Assembly (NCBI RefSeq): GCF_018918285.1
Contig: NZ_JAHLQF010000004.1
Coordinates: 62,001-126,000 of the forward strand
DNA: 64,000 nucleotides
Direction of reading: 5' to 3'
Source of the DNA: Clostridium mobile
GTDB taxonomy: Bacteria > Bacillota > Clostridia > Clostridiales > Clostridiaceae
A program made the position numbers and the translations under genes. Positions 1 through 9,832 of this stretch are shown in pieces (position 1 is the stretch's first letter; the number at the start of each line of letters is the position of its first letter). Under the pieces are notes generated by a model. It worked only from the letters and a program-made list of their open reading frames with translations, ran no database searches and was not told where the DNA came from.

Positions 1-39
1 TTAATTCATACACCGTGAATAAAAAACACTAGAAATTAT

Positions 40-172
40 AGAAGCAGGTCTCCTGACTTAGGTTCAACGTTATTTTATACCTTCCCAGATAATATCTAGT
101 GGCAATTTGAAAATAACTTCCCATTACAGTGGCGGGACCGTGTTGGATTTTCACCAACTTCCCTTTTAATTT
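40..172 (-). ncRNA. Cobalamin (B12) riboswitch
   Basis: Read on the minus strand, this stretch carries the conserved B12-box (AGTCAGGAGACCTGC, plus-strand complement at about 43-58) and the core GCCACTG and GGGAAG/GGTGAAAATCC elements typical of cobalamin riboswitches. It lies in the order expected for a 5' leader reading leftward. The controlled gene lies beyond position 1, so its identity is unknown; such riboswitches usually precede B12 transport or synthesis genes or B12-independent isoenzymes. A small inverted repeat (ATTCA/TGAAT, about 5-21) just downstream may belong to the expression platform. Confidence 0.93.
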
Positions 173-210
173 ATAAATAAAACTTCTATAAAACTATTTC
201 ATTTGCGTTC

Positions 211-239
211 AGTATAACATCCATTTAATACAAAATCAA
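211..239 (-). promoter_or_regulatory. Promoter of the cobalamin riboswitch transcript
   Basis: On the minus strand TTGATT (234-239) is followed after 17 bases by TATACT (211-216), a good sigma-A promoter. It is about 40 bases upstream of the riboswitch core, so the transcript would begin just before the aptamer. Confidence 0.7.
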
Positions 240-352
240 CCTTATTTGTATAATTAATCATATAATAAATTTTATTATATCTCACAATTACAGTACTAAC
301 TATAGAATAAAAACAAGCAACAATAAATATTTAAGTGATTATATGGAAAGCT

Positions 353-2053
353 TTATTCCTTAATTTTAAACACATTTACTTCTTTTAATAATTCACTAGT
401 TAATCCACCTAAATCCGTAGCCGTTCTTGCTACCTCTTCTGCTGAAAAATTCATTTCCTGTGAAGAAGCTGCTATTTGTTCTGATGAAGCAGATGTCTCC
501 TCAGCAATAGATGATGCTCCTACTATCTTTTCAAATATACTATTCTTCTCTTCATCTATAGATGTTGCTGATTTATTTAAAGCATTTATCTTAGGTACTA
601 TTTCTTCAATAGATATAATAATATTTTCAAAAGAATCCAATGAATCCTTTATTACATAGGAAGAATCTTTTAACTCTTTATCTATATGTCCAGTAGATTG
701 TACAATATTTTTAGTCTCTTTTGATATTTCACTTATGAGGACACTTATATTGTTTGATGACTTTTTACTTTGCTCTGCTAATTTTCTTATTTCCTCTGCA
801 ACTACTGCAAACCCCTTGCCGGACTCCCCTGCTCTTGCAGCTTCAATTGCCGCATTTAATGAAAGTAAATTTGTTTGCTCGGATATATTATTTATAAGTA
901 TAGTTATCTCGTCTATTTTATTTATATTTTTACCCAAACTGTCTATCTTCCCTACAAAATTTTCAAAGGATTGTTCTACATATTCAAAGGAACCCTCTAA
1001 GTTTTTCATCTTATTGCTGCTTCCATTGGCAGTAGTAGCAATTTCATTTGAAACATTGTTCACTTCATTTAATCTATTAACCATTTCTTTAATGTTGTTG
1101 TCAAATCTATCTAATATACTAATTATGCCCACTAAATTTTCCGCTTGCTCCCCAGTACCCTTTGCCACACCATTTATAGCAGTTGATATATTTTCAGAGG
1201 AAGATGCCATTTCCTCTGAAACTGCACTTAAATTCTCACATGATGCATTTATTAAATTGCTTTTCTCCTTTAAGCTTTTTATAATATTTCCAAAATTATT
1301 TATTGTATTTTGTATGTACATTTTCATTTTTTCAAATTCATTTCTTCCATCTTCTTTAAGTTCTAAATCTAAATTTCCTGAGGACATTTCCTTTAATGTA
1401 CAATCTATTTCTTTTAAAAATCTTTTGAAATTCTTCACAGTGCCCATGGATAATGAAGCAAAAATTATTATACAAGAAGCTATAATTATTAGAAGTATAG
1501 CTCTATTGCTAGTAAATATTTCATTACTTTCCCTCTTATGTTTTTCTGCCAATTTAATATTGTAATCTTGAAAGTCATTTAAAAAACTTTCTATTTGCAT
1601 CCCCATTTCTGTTATTTTATCTGCTTCTTCTTTTGATAAAGGACTCCCTCCTTTAGAGGACATAACGGATTTTTTTGCTATGTCTAAATAAGTTTTATAA
1701 CTCTCCTCAAAAGTCTTTAGATATTTTAATTGTGTTTCATCAGAATTAGACTTGTACTCATTAATGTTTTTCATTATTTTCTTATCACTTTCATCTATGC
1801 GGCTCATATATTTTTCATCAAAATTTAAATCCGCATTTGCACAGTTTAGTCTTATTAACACAAAATTTTCTCTTATTTCAGATATGTTAGTGATAGGAAT
1901 CAACCCATCTTCATAGATAGCTAAAGCATTATTGTTGATTCTAGCTATACCAGTTACGCCATATGCCCCAATAATCAAGTTAGAGATTATCGCAATAATT
2001 GACAAAATTATCATAGTAGTAGATACTTTCAAATTCTTAAATAATTTTTTCAA
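353..2053 (-). CDS. Methyl-accepting chemotaxis protein, 4-helix-bundle sensor type
   Basis: A transmembrane chemoreceptor that would signal through CheW/CheA. I place the start at a TTG (2053) because GGGAGGG lies about 5 bases upstream; an ATG 39 bases further upstream lacks a ribosome binding site. The 566-residue protein has TM1 near residues 12-35, a roughly 150-residue helical extracellular region resembling 4HB_MCP ligand domains, TM2 near 184-203, a HAMP-like linker and a long coiled-coil signalling domain. The hairpin tip ([19 protein letters not shown]) is close to the canonical sequence. There are no che genes nearby, so it is an orphan receptor. The ligand cannot be inferred. Confidence 0.93.
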   Translation of the reverse strand: MKKLFKNLKVSTTMIILSIIAIISNLIIGAYGVTGIARINNNALAIYEDGLIPITNISEIRENFVLIRLNCANADLNFDEKYMSRIDESDKKIMKNINEYKSNSDETQLKYLKTFEESYKTYLDIAKKSVMSSKGGSPLSKEEADKITEMGMQIESFLNDFQDYNIKLAEKHKRESNEIFTSNRAILLIIIASCIIIFASLSMGTVKNFKRFLKEIDCTLKEMSSGNLDLELKEDGRNEFEKMKMYIQNTINNFGNIIKSLKEKSNLINASCENLSAVSEEMASSSENISTAINGVAKGTGEQAENLVGIISILDRFDNNIKEMVNRLNEVNNVSNEIATTANGSSNKMKNLEGSFEYVEQSFENFVGKIDSLGKNINKIDEITILINNISEQTNLLSLNAAIEAARAGESGKGFAVVAEEIRKLAEQSKKSSNNISVLISEISKETKNIVQSTGHIDKELKDSSYVIKDSLDSFENIIISIEEIVPKINALNKSATSIDEEKNSIFEKIVGASSIAEETSASSEQIAASSQEMNFSAEEVARTATDLGGLTSELLKEVNVFKIKE

Positions 2054-2271
2054 TTTACTCCCTCCCCAAAATGTTTTAACAATATACTGCAATAAATTGA
2101 TTATATTACCAAATACTCTTTAAACAAATTATACCATGTTTATCTGCATTTCTCATTGTTTTTTTCAGAATATTTTATATTATTATATTCTTTTATCATT
2201 TTTTCCTCGTAACATTTTAATATATTTTATAATTTAATTTTAAATTATATTAATTTATTTTTAATATATCT
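2054..2271. other. AT-rich divergent intergenic region
   Basis: Spacer between the divergent MCP and small membrane protein genes. It holds long A/T runs but no ORF with a ribosome binding site and no clear hairpin. The MCP promoter must lie here but I cannot pick out one convincing hexamer pair. Confidence 0.5.
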
Positions 2272-2299
2272 TTGAAATATATTAAATTTATGATATAAT
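2272..2299 (+). promoter_or_regulatory. Extended -10 promoter of the small membrane protein gene
   Basis: TTGAAA (2272-2277), a 16-base spacer and TATAAT (2294-2299) preceded by TGA, giving an extended -10. The AAAGGAGG ribosome binding site of the next gene is about 80 bases downstream. Confidence 0.65.
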
Positions 2300-2392
2300 A
2301 TTCTAGATTTTGTAAAAATATAGAATGTATATTTATTATGGAAATCAAAATTTAAATTAATATATAATTAATTATTTAAAGGAGGAAAATTT

Positions 2393-2770
2393 ATGGACGA
2401 GCAAAAAGCACTAAATTCTATAAAAAATGCATGGATGTGGGCAACTTTTTCTAGTTCTGTAATGTTTATTTTATTTATATTATCTCAAGTAGGCCTTATG
2501 GATGTGTACATGAACTATTTGATCATTATTGATATTCTTATGGTATTGGGACTTGCATTTGGAGTATATAAAAAGAGTAGAGTGTGTGCAATATTACTAT
2601 TTATTTACTTTATAATAGACAAAATTATTATGATAATTTCCCAAGGAAGGGTTACTGGTACTGTATGGTTAATTATAGCTGGTGGAATTTATATACAAGG
2701 AATAAGAGGAACATTTTATTATCATAAAAATATGAAAGATAAAGAAAATACATCAATAGAATTTTATTAA
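2393..2770 (+). CDS. Small four-helix membrane protein of unknown function
   Basis: A 125-residue hydrophobic protein with a strong ribosome binding site (GGAGG, 2381-2385). It shows four likely membrane segments, near residues 14-34, 38-57, 62-83 and 88-105, and a charged C-terminal tail. I recognise no family and no catalytic motif. It is transcribed alone from the promoter at 2272-2299; the next gene, a lipoprotein hydrolase, starts about 95 bases later and may be read through, since no terminator is obvious between them. Confidence 0.75.
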   Translation: MDEQKALNSIKNAWMWATFSSSVMFILFILSQVGLMDVYMNYLIIIDILMVLGLAFGVYKKSRVCAILLFIYFIIDKIIMIISQGRVTGTVWLIIAGGIYIQGIRGTFYYHKNMKDKENTSIEFY

Positions 2771-2864
2771 AATTTATCCCAGGTCTAATCTTTTAGTAAA
2801 TTCATATTTTTATTTTATAACTGTTTATAATTTAGAAAAAAAGTTAAAAAGCAAAGGAGATTCT

Positions 2865-3755
2865 ATGAGTAAAAAAACTTATAATATTTTTGCGATAATT
2901 TTACTGTGTTCAATATTTTTAGCGGGTTGTTCTAGTAGTAATTCCCCTAAGAATAATAACTTCTCTGGCTCTTACGAGAAGGATATACAAACTTTTCAAT
3001 CATCTTTTGTAAAAAAAGCTCCTTCAATTGATGAATATGAAAATTCAACTCCTCCATCATATGTTTCACAAGTTGAATATGAGTCTAATGGATTAAAACT
3101 AAAGGCATGGGTTTTAAATGACCCAAAGGATGGTTATAAATATCCTGCTGTGGTTTTCATGCATGGCGGCTTTGCATTTGATGAAATTGATTGGGCTGTT
3201 GCAGAGGACTATATTGATCGCGGCTATGTAGTTATGACGCCTATGGTTCGTGGTGAAAATGGGAATCCAGGTAATTTTGAATACTTTTATGGTGAAGTAA
3301 AGGATTGTATAGCTGCTGGAAAATATTTGGCCAAGCTTCCTTATGTTGATGAGAATAATATATTTTTAATGGGCCATAGTGCAGGAGGCTCTTTAGGAGT
3401 TTTAGCATCATTAACAGATTCACCATACAAAGCCATTGCTACTAACGGTGCATCCTATGGTACTGAAATTTATTTTGAGCAAAGAAAAGAACGTATACCA
3501 TTTGAATATAATGAAGACGAAATACATATACGTTCATCTTATGAATATGCAAATAGTATAAAAACACCTGTTTATTCCTTCGTGGGTAAAGACGATGTAG
3601 GAATAATGTACTTATCAAAACAATTTGAAAAGCAAGCAAAAAAATTTGATGTACCATATAAACTAATAGTTATAGATGGAGATCATAATGACTCCCTATA
3701 TGAAGCTATACAGTTAAGTGCAGATATATTTGATTCATATGTGGAAAAGAAATAG
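2865..3755 (+). CDS. Lipoprotein alpha/beta hydrolase (S9/dienelactone-hydrolase-like)
   Basis: A 296-residue lipid-anchored extracellular hydrolase. The N-terminus is a lipoprotein signal with the lipobox LAGC ending at about Cys21, followed by a Ser/Asn-rich tether. The rest is an alpha/beta hydrolase: HGG oxyanion motif near residue 100, nucleophile elbow GHSAGG with Ser172, an acid at Asp243/244 (GKDD) and His274 (GDH). Size and motif spacing fit the prolyl-oligopeptidase-like or dienelactone-hydrolase-like clade; the substrate (a peptide or ester) is not determinable. The stop codon lies inside the left arm of a 12-bp hairpin, so the gene ends abruptly at its terminator. Confidence 0.88.
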   Translation: MSKKTYNIFAIILLCSIFLAGCSSSNSPKNNNFSGSYEKDIQTFQSSFVKKAPSIDEYENSTPPSYVSQVEYESNGLKLKAWVLNDPKDGYKYPAVVFMHGGFAFDEIDWAVAEDYIDRGYVVMTPMVRGENGNPGNFEYFYGEVKDCIAAGKYLAKLPYVDENNIFLMGHSAGGSLGVLASLTDSPYKAIATNGASYGTEIYFEQRKERIPFEYNEDEIHIRSSYEYANSIKTPVYSFVGKDDVGIMYLSKQFEKQAKKFDVPYKLIVIDGDHNDSLYEAIQLSADIFDSYVEKK

Positions 3756-3777
3756 AGTGGCTTGCCACTCTATTTCT
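3748..3777. terminator. Hairpin between convergent hydrolase and MCP genes
   Basis: Perfect 12-bp stem GAAATAGAGTGG/CCACTCTATTTC with a CTTG loop. The left arm overlaps the hydrolase stop. There is no long T tract on the plus strand, so it may act as a weak bidirectional terminator or an mRNA 3'-end stabiliser. Confidence 0.6.
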
Positions 3778-3799
3778 CAGCTTATTCAAAAAATCCTTA

Positions 3800-5857
3800 T
3801 TATATTTTAAATTTTTCCGTTTCTTCATTAAGTTTTTCTGCTACTTCTTTTAGATCAAAAGAAAAACTAGATAATTCAGAAGCTCCTGCAGTCATCTCCT
3901 CTGCTGAAGCTGCAATCTCCTCTGAAGCTGCAGCATTTTTCTCAGATACTAAAGATATAGTTTTTACCTTTTCTAATACTATTTCCTTAGATTCTACAGT
4001 GTTTTCAACAGATTTATATAAATCATCTATTAGAGGAGCTATACCAACTACAGAATTTAACATATCATTTAAAGATACTTTAGTGTTTTCAGCTATGCCT
4101 GTCTGATCCTCTACAAGATTTTTAACACTATTAGAGGTTTCCATTACATTGTCAGTTTCATTTTTTATATTATGTACTAAACCTTGAATTTCAGAAATAG
4201 AGTTCTTTGATTGCTCCGCCAAATTTCTAACTTGATCTGCCACTACAGCAAAACCTCTTCCTGCCTCACCAGCCCTAGCCGCTTCTATAGCCGCATTTAA
4301 AGCTAAAAGATTTGTTTGTTCTGATATATTATTTATAACATCAGTTATACTTCCTATCTTTAACACACTAATATTTAATCCACTAATCTTATTGGAAACT
4401 ACATCAAAAGCATCTTTTATATTTTCTATAGATTTTAATAAATTATCTATTTCTTCTTTTCCTACTCTAGCTTTATTTTCTGTCTCATTAGAATTATTTT
4501 TTATAATAACTATTTTTTCATGAATATTTTGAAGCTCTTCAGATAAATTAGCCATATAATTTACGGTTTCCATCAAATCTCCTGTTTGTTCTGAAGATCC
4601 CTGTGCTATATCCTGTACTGCTAAAGCTACCTCTGAAGTAATATTAGTCATTTTATCTGCATTGTCATTTAAGCTTCGAGATCCAATATTTACTTTATCA
4701 CTTTCATTTTTTATAATGCCTATAGTATGTTTTAAGCTATAACACATCTCTTTAAAGCCTTTTGCTAAAATTCCTAATTCATCATCATTTTTAACATTAA
4801 TCTCTACATCGAATTCACCTTTAGATACTCTTTCTGATACCTGAACCAGATCATTAATAGGACTAATAATACTTTTAGATACAGATATCATAATTAATGC
4901 TAATAAAATAAAACATATTATAGATATTACAATTATAATGGTTCCCATTTCTTTTATAGCATTTTGTACATTTTCCATAGAAAGTCCTATATTCAATGCC
5001 CCTATATGAACTCCAGATTTATATAAAGGAACTAATACATCATAAACCTCTATACTATCTTTATATAGAATAGTTGAAGAATATGGTTCACTGTCTACCG
5101 CTGCAGTCTTACTACCTATATCATCTACGGTGTTGCCAATTCTATCCCTCTCACTATGAGCGGTAATTTTTAAATTCTTATCTATAATCAATGCATACTC
5201 CATACCTTCATCTTTTGCCAAATCATCCAATAGCTTTTGTAAATCCATGCTATTGCTCATTTCTTCAATTTTATTGGCGAGCATACCTATTTGTATAACC
5301 CCTCCGCCATTTTTCTTAACATATCCATATTTATAATAATTATTATCATCTACACTTTTCCTTATGTCCTCCATGAATTCATCTTTCTCACCTTTTATAA
5401 TACGGAGAACCATCTCTTGATCATTATAGCTAGTATTTATAATAGCAGGTATATTAGAATATATAACCTTTCCTGATGCATCTGATACATTAATTTCATC
5501 TATATTAAAGGTTTTTGCTACATCTTTTAGATAGTCATTATTCATAGATGATATATTCCCATTTACTAATTTACCTATATTTCTAATATTATCTTCTACA
5601 ATTTTATTTAATTCAGTTAAGATTTCTTCATTTTTCCCAATATCATTGGATACTTGCTTTGCTAAATTCATACCATCCATTCTCATCTGATCCATTATCT
5701 TTCTCTTAGATACATTTATTGCTGCACCTGATAATATGGAAATTATGATTAGCATTATAACTAATGGTGTCATTAAGGTTTTAGATTTAATAGATTTTTT
5801 GTTACTTTTATTTTTTATTAGCTTTATTTTCTTCACTGCGCCTTTCAACCTCCTCAT
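3800..5857 (-). CDS. Methyl-accepting chemotaxis protein with Cache-type sensor
   Basis: A 685-residue chemoreceptor. A basic N-terminal tail precedes TM1 (about 30-48); an extracellular alpha/beta sensor of about 250 residues (50-303) has the pattern of a Cache domain; TM2 is at about 305-326, followed by HAMP and an MCP signalling domain with the canonical tip [19 protein letters not shown]. The C-terminus has repeated [16 protein letters not shown] methylation-helix-like sequence. The annotated ATG has AGGAGG inside its first codons, so a GTG seven codons later (5836) is a possible alternative start. No chemotaxis operon is nearby. Cache receptors often bind amino or organic acids, but the ligand here is unknown. 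Confidence 0.93.
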   Translation of the reverse strand: MRRLKGAVKKIKLIKNKSNKKSIKSKTLMTPLVIMLIIISILSGAAINVSKRKIMDQMRMDGMNLAKQVSNDIGKNEEILTELNKIVEDNIRNIGKLVNGNISSMNNDYLKDVAKTFNIDEINVSDASGKVIYSNIPAIINTSYNDQEMVLRIIKGEKDEFMEDIRKSVDDNNYYKYGYVKKNGGGVIQIGMLANKIEEMSNSMDLQKLLDDLAKDEGMEYALIIDKNLKITAHSERDRIGNTVDDIGSKTAAVDSEPYSSTILYKDSIEVYDVLVPLYKSGVHIGALNIGLSMENVQNAIKEMGTIIIVISIICFILLALIMISVSKSIISPINDLVQVSERVSKGEFDVEINVKNDDELGILAKGFKEMCYSLKHTIGIIKNESDKVNIGSRSLNDNADKMTNITSEVALAVQDIAQGSSEQTGDLMETVNYMANLSEELQNIHEKIVIIKNNSNETENKARVGKEEIDNLLKSIENIKDAFDVVSNKISGLNISVLKIGSITDVINNISEQTNLLALNAAIEAARAGEAGRGFAVVADQVRNLAEQSKNSISEIQGLVHNIKNETDNVMETSNSVKNLVEDQTGIAENTKVSLNDMLNSVVGIAPLIDDLYKSVENTVESKEIVLEKVKTISLVSEKNAAASEEIAASAEEMTAGASELSSFSFDLKEVAEKLNEETEKFKI

Positions 5858-6165
5858 AAAATATCAACTTTTTCATCTAACTACTCCTTTCTTTAATACT
5901 TATATTGTCGAATAAAATACAAATATTTTTAATAATAGTTTCATATTTTGACATTTTATGCTGTATTTTTTATTTGTATTAAAAATTTTTTCGGAAGTTT
6001 TGAAAAAAATGGTTAGTATGCGAACAATTCACTTCCCCCTTAAAAACTAATTAATCACCTATAAATTATTCCAAAAAGAAATTGTATACAATTTTCTTTA
6101 TTTAGTAATTATATTAAATTTACGGAATAGTATTTAAGAGAAAAATAAAAATTGGGGGGATTAAA
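5858..6165. other. Divergent spacer between MCP and lipase
   Basis: AT-rich intergenic region of about 308 bases that must contain both divergent promoters. I see GGGGGG just before the lipase ATG as its ribosome binding site, but no hexamer pair with good spacing, and no hairpin or ORF worth calling. Confidence 0.5.
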
Positions 6166-7596
6166 ATGAAGAAAACTTTAACCAAAATAGCAAGTATCGC
6201 TTTATTAACATTTTCCATGGTACTGACGGGTCTTTCAACAAATGTTAGGGCTGTAGGGGAAAAAGAAAACACTCAACAAAGTGTGGAAGTAACTCCTGAT
6301 AAAGAAGACATAAGATCTACAGAAGATATAATAAATTTACCTAAAATAGAAGAGATGAATAATCTAATAGACCTGGAAAAAGAAGAATTTAACCAAGAAG
6401 ATGTTAATGAAATAGCTCCACTAGAGTTTCCAAAACTTAATGCTCTGAATATGACACAAGCTAACAATTATCCCATCATTCTAGTTCATGGTTTTATGGG
6501 ATTTGGAAGAGAGGAATTGTTATCATACAAATATTGGGGAGGAGTAGTAGATCTTCAAGAAGAGTTAATTACTTCAGGCTATGAAACCTATACAGCAACA
6601 GTAGGTCCAGTATCTAGTAACTGGGATAGAGCCTGCGAACTTTATGCTTACATAGTGGGTGGAACAGTAGATTACGGCGAAGCTCACGCTAAAAAATTTG
6701 GACATAATAGATATGGTAGAACATATCCAGGTTTATACAAAAACATAAGTAATGAAAATAAAATACATTTAATAGGCCACAGTATGGGTGGACAAACTAT
6801 ACGTACACTTACCCAACTATTAAGTGAAGGTAGTAAAGATGAAATAAATTGCGGACAAGAAAATATTTCCCCATTATTTGAAGGAGGAAAACACTGGGTT
6901 CATAGTGTTACCACTATATCCACACCTAATGATGGAACAACTTTTGCAGATTTAATTCCAGCAATAGATTTATTAAGTACTGCATTTGGTGTATTAGGAA
7001 CAATAACAGGTACAAATGATTTCTTTAGTTCATTATATGATTTTAAATTAGATCAGTGGGGACTAAATAAACAAGAAGATGAATCTCAACTTGATTATAT
7101 AAAAAAAGTTTTAGAAAGCGATATCTGGGATAGCACAACAGATATCGCAACCTATGATTTATCAACAAAGGGTGCACAGGAGCTTAATTCATGGGTAAAG
7201 GCTCAACCAAATGTATATTATTTTTCTTGGACAACCCAAGCCACTATAGAATCAATACTTACTGGTAACTCTCTAGCACAAATTGGTCCAATGAATCCGT
7301 TGTTTTATGTAACAGCAAACTTAATGGGTAGATATACACGTAACGAAGAAGGTCTTCCTACTATTGATAATAAATGGTTTCCAAATGATGGTGTTGTAAA
7401 TTGCATCAGTCAAAGTGGGCCAAAATTAGGCTCCCATGATGTTATTGAACAATATAATGGTGGAGCTAAAATTGGTCAATGGAATGCAATGCCTCTAATT
7501 ATAAACACGGATCATATGGATATAGTAGGTACATTTAGTAACGTTAAAGACTGGTATATTAATTATGCAAACGTTTTAACTAATTTAGCAAAATAA
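6166..7596 (+). CDS. Secreted triacylglycerol lipase, family I.5/I.6, with zinc site
   Basis: A 476-residue exported lipase: signal peptide 1-29, then about 70 acidic residues resembling a propeptide, then the catalytic domain from about residue 100. It aligns by motif with Geobacillus and staphylococcal lipases: oxyanion motif VHGFMGFG (107-114), nucleophile elbow GHSMGG with Ser206, catalytic Asp408 (PNDGVVN) and His450 (TDHMDIVG). The structural zinc ligands of the Geobacillus enzymes are conserved as Asp154 (SNWDRAC), His174, His180 and Asp296 (KLDQWGL). The expected role is extracellular hydrolysis of host or dietary triglycerides. It is a single gene followed by a terminator, with no lipase chaperone, as is normal for this family. 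The family assignment is firm; substrate chain length cannot be told. Confidence 0.95.
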   Translation: MKKTLTKIASIALLTFSMVLTGLSTNVRAVGEKENTQQSVEVTPDKEDIRSTEDIINLPKIEEMNNLIDLEKEEFNQEDVNEIAPLEFPKLNALNMTQANNYPIILVHGFMGFGREELLSYKYWGGVVDLQEELITSGYETYTATVGPVSSNWDRACELYAYIVGGTVDYGEAHAKKFGHNRYGRTYPGLYKNISNENKIHLIGHSMGGQTIRTLTQLLSEGSKDEINCGQENISPLFEGGKHWVHSVTTISTPNDGTTFADLIPAIDLLSTAFGVLGTITGTNDFFSSLYDFKLDQWGLNKQEDESQLDYIKKVLESDIWDSTTDIATYDLSTKGAQELNSWVKAQPNVYYFSWTTQATIESILTGNSLAQIGPMNPLFYVTANLMGRYTRNEEGLPTIDNKWFPNDGVVNCISQSGPKLGSHDVIEQYNGGAKIGQWNAMPLIINTDHMDIVGTFSNVKDWYINYANVLTNLAK

Positions 7597-7638
7597 ATAT
7601 GTAAATTTTAAAAGAAGCATTATATACAATATTGAAAT

Positions 7639-7677
7639 AAGACTAGCTTATTATGCTTACAGTAAGCTAGTCTTTTA
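7639..7677. terminator. Terminator between convergent lipase and PIN-like genes
   Basis: 12-bp stem AAGACTAGCTTA/TAAGCTAGTCTT with a 12-base loop followed by TTA. It sits between convergent genes and could serve both strands. Confidence 0.75.
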
Positions 7678-7696
7678 CCTAAGGCATTTTTTAAAT

Positions 7697-8635
7697 TTAG
7701 TACATTATTTTAAAGCCATTATCATTAATTATTTTATCTACTATTTCTTCTAATGTAAATTTACCATTTACTTGAGTAATATCATATTCACCTACATAAT
7801 ATATATTAGCATTACCTATGCCATATGTACTGCTCATAATTTCTATCATTTCTTCCTTGCTATTCAAAATACTTTCCCTATGCATTTTATAGACCATTGT
7901 AGCTGTAGTTAATTGATAGGGTTCCCTTTTATTATGATTCTTTAATATATAATCTACTAGTTGAATAACCTTACTTCTTGTAGCCAAATCGTTGCTAAAG
8001 AATATATATTTAATATCATCTGCTAAATATGGTATGCTTGTAAGTATTATGATACAAATAAAAATTAATTCTTCTGCTAAGCTGTCATGTTCCTGTTTAT
8101 TACTTCTGGCCTCATTAAAAAACCTTGAAAAAAGTTCTAATTTACCAGGATTATTACCTTTTATTTTCACTTTTAAAGAGGTATCCATACCTTCTAATAT
8201 CTGGTAAACTTTACCTTTATGCTTGCTAACTTCTTTTACTGCATATCCTAACAATAAATTTAATTCTTCATTACTTTTGCTAAAAACTTCTTTCAAGCAA
8301 TCATACACGTATTCTTCATCAAACAATAAAATTTTTACTCCATTATTGTACAATTCCTTGAAATATTCTATTTGTACTTCATTAACTTCAAAAGAATTTG
8401 GACTTAACTCCATTAAAACTGTTCTAGTAAGTATTATGGTTGCGTTCTTACTTTTTAAATAGTCAATAATATATTTTCTATTTTTAGAATTAGAGTGATG
8501 TTGAATAGAACAAGTATCATAGAAAAAACATTTTTCAGAATTAAAAATACATTTTATAACTTCAACTTTATTAACTACAAGATAATTCTTAAAATCATTA
8601 AAATTAAAGGGGATTTCTGTATATTTTTTATTCAT
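7697..8635 (-). CDS. PIN-like nuclease, third gene of the XRE-ImmA-PIN operon
   Basis: A 312-residue protein with no signal peptide. Four acidic positions are arranged as in PIN-fold ribonucleases: Asp40 in FFYDTC after a beta strand, Glu76 in RTVLMELSP, Asp184 in HDSLAEEL and Asp216 in FFSNDLATR, which resembles the T/S-N-D motif. This arrangement is my inference; the insertion between the second and third acids is longer than in small VapC toxins, and the C-terminal 90 residues match nothing I know. Its start overlaps the end of the upstream protease gene by 8 bases, so translation is coupled. An RNA-cutting effector released or controlled by the ImmA/XRE pair is the natural hypothesis. Confidence 0.72.
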   Translation of the reverse strand: MNKKYTEIPFNFNDFKNYLVVNKVEVIKCIFNSEKCFFYDTCSIQHHSNSKNRKYIIDYLKSKNATIILTRTVLMELSPNSFEVNEVQIEYFKELYNNGVKILLFDEEYVYDCLKEVFSKSNEELNLLLGYAVKEVSKHKGKVYQILEGMDTSLKVKIKGNNPGKLELFSRFFNEARSNKQEHDSLAEELIFICIIILTSIPYLADDIKYIFFSNDLATRSKVIQLVDYILKNHNKREPYQLTTATMVYKMHRESILNSKEEMIEIMSSTYGIGNANIYYVGEYDITQVNGKFTLEEIVDKIINDNGFKIMY

Positions 8636-9437
8636 CTTTCCCCTCTAGTTTAATTTCATTATAGAATAGTTCTATATTTTTTTGAATGTTTTTAAAATCG
8701 TATTCTGAAATCAACTGCTTTTTCAGAAGATATTCCCCTTCTTTTTTTATAATATTAAAAATGTGTCCCATCTCATCTTTTAAAGTTGGAGTTAATATTT
8801 CCTTATCAATCCACAATTCATCAAACAGTTTTTCAACATCATTCATTTCTAATTCTAAAAAGTTATTTAATCCTTTCAAATCATCATTTCCAAAAATATT
8901 TAACTCAAACAATCTTAATAATACCGCCACATATGGTGAATTAAAATAATTCATCAATTTTATGATAGTATAAAGTGTATCTTCACTATCGTTATTATAT
9001 AATTCATACATTTTTTTAAATTCATATTCAGGCATTAATAAATTAGCTGCAAACAAATTAGCTTTACATTCATTTTCATCGCCAGTATATTCATGATTAA
9101 AATATACTTCTCTTCTTTCATTAATATAATCTGGTGTACCTTTTATGATATGGTAAAGGTCATGACAAAAAGAAAAATACATCTTACTTCTAGGTTGATT
9201 TGAATTTAAAAGCAAATATTTACTATATGTTGTGTCCAAATATACAGCTCCAAATTCACTATCTTTCATAGGAATTTCAAAAATCAACACATCTAGTTTT
9301 TTACCTATTTCCTTCATAATTTTAGGGATATCACCAGACCATTGAACTCTGTTATTAAACTCATTTAGTGCTTCCTTGACACTCGTTTCAAACTTTCTAT
9401 TGTTTGTTATAGTTCTCTTAAATCTATTAAATTCCAT
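8628..9437 (-). CDS. ImmA/IrrE-family metallopeptidase
   Basis: A 269-residue cytoplasmic protein of the COG2856 type. The zinc motif is FCHDLYHIIKG, His92-Asp93-x-x-His96, with Asp where most relatives have the catalytic Glu. The downstream NECKANLFAANLLMP (Glu123 as third ligand) is the family's usual second helix. Family members such as ImmA and IrrE cleave a partner XRE-type repressor, and the gene immediately upstream encodes exactly such a regulator (overlap of 11 bases). The C-terminal half (about 145-269) is a helical extension of unknown role. The conservative E-to-D change could lower or alter activity. Confidence 0.85.
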   Translation of the reverse strand: MEFNRFKRTITNNRKFETSVKEALNEFNNRVQWSGDIPKIMKEIGKKLDVLIFEIPMKDSEFGAVYLDTTYSKYLLLNSNQPRSKMYFSFCHDLYHIIKGTPDYINERREVYFNHEYTGDENECKANLFAANLLMPEYEFKKMYELYNNDSEDTLYTIIKLMNYFNSPYVAVLLRLFELNIFGNDDLKGLNNFLELEMNDVEKLFDELWIDKEILTPTLKDEMGHIFNIIKKEGEYLLKKQLISEYDFKNIQKNIELFYNEIKLEGKDE

Positions 9438-9810
9438 AATCTAAAACCTCTAATGAATCCTTTTCTATTTTCTTGCGTACTCCTAAAATAGCATCAATGT
9501 GCTCTAAAAAATCAAAAACTTTGTTAGCTAATTCTATTTTACTTTGGTCAGGTTCTCCCATATAGAAAGCTATGGAAGATGTGTCCTTATATTCTGAGGC
9601 CTCTAGTTTTAGATTGTCCTGCATAAAATATTCTACTTCTTTACCTAGGGCTTTCGAAATCAAAATCATATCTTCGTACACAATATCTTGTTTACCATTC
9701 AATAACCTTGAAAGCTTATTTTTTTCAATTCCTGTTTGATTAACAATAAATGTTTGCTTTATTTTATAAAATGAAACGTAATCATTAATATTCTTAGTAA
9801 AATTCATCAT
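9427..9810 (-). CDS. XRE-family transcriptional regulator
   Basis: A small regulator with an N-terminal helix-turn-helix (about residues 5-62, with NQTGIEKNKLSRLLNGKQDI as the recognition region) and a C-terminal tail that may be the protease-sensitive linker. An in-frame GTG at 9819 sits directly on GAGGAG, so ATG at 9810 (or the next ATG codon) is the better start. It is the first gene of a three-gene overlapping operon with an ImmA/IrrE protease and a PIN-like protein. A palindrome between its own -35 and -10 suggests it represses the operon until cleaved or displaced. Confidence 0.87.
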   Translation of the reverse strand: MMNFTKNINDYVSFYKIKQTFIVNQTGIEKNKLSRLLNGKQDIVYEDMILISKALGKEVEYFMQDNLKLEASEYKDTSSIAFYMGEPDQSKIELANKVFDFLEHIDAILGVRKKIEKDSLEVLDYGI

Positions 9811-9832
9811 ATCTATCACTCTCCTCTTTTAT

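Noticed and set aside
735-1565. 276-codon plus-strand ORF
   Set aside because: It is antisense to the MCP signalling domain, low in plausible start signals, and mirrors similar antisense frames in other MCPs (for example 55658-56005). Codon bias of the MCP explains it.
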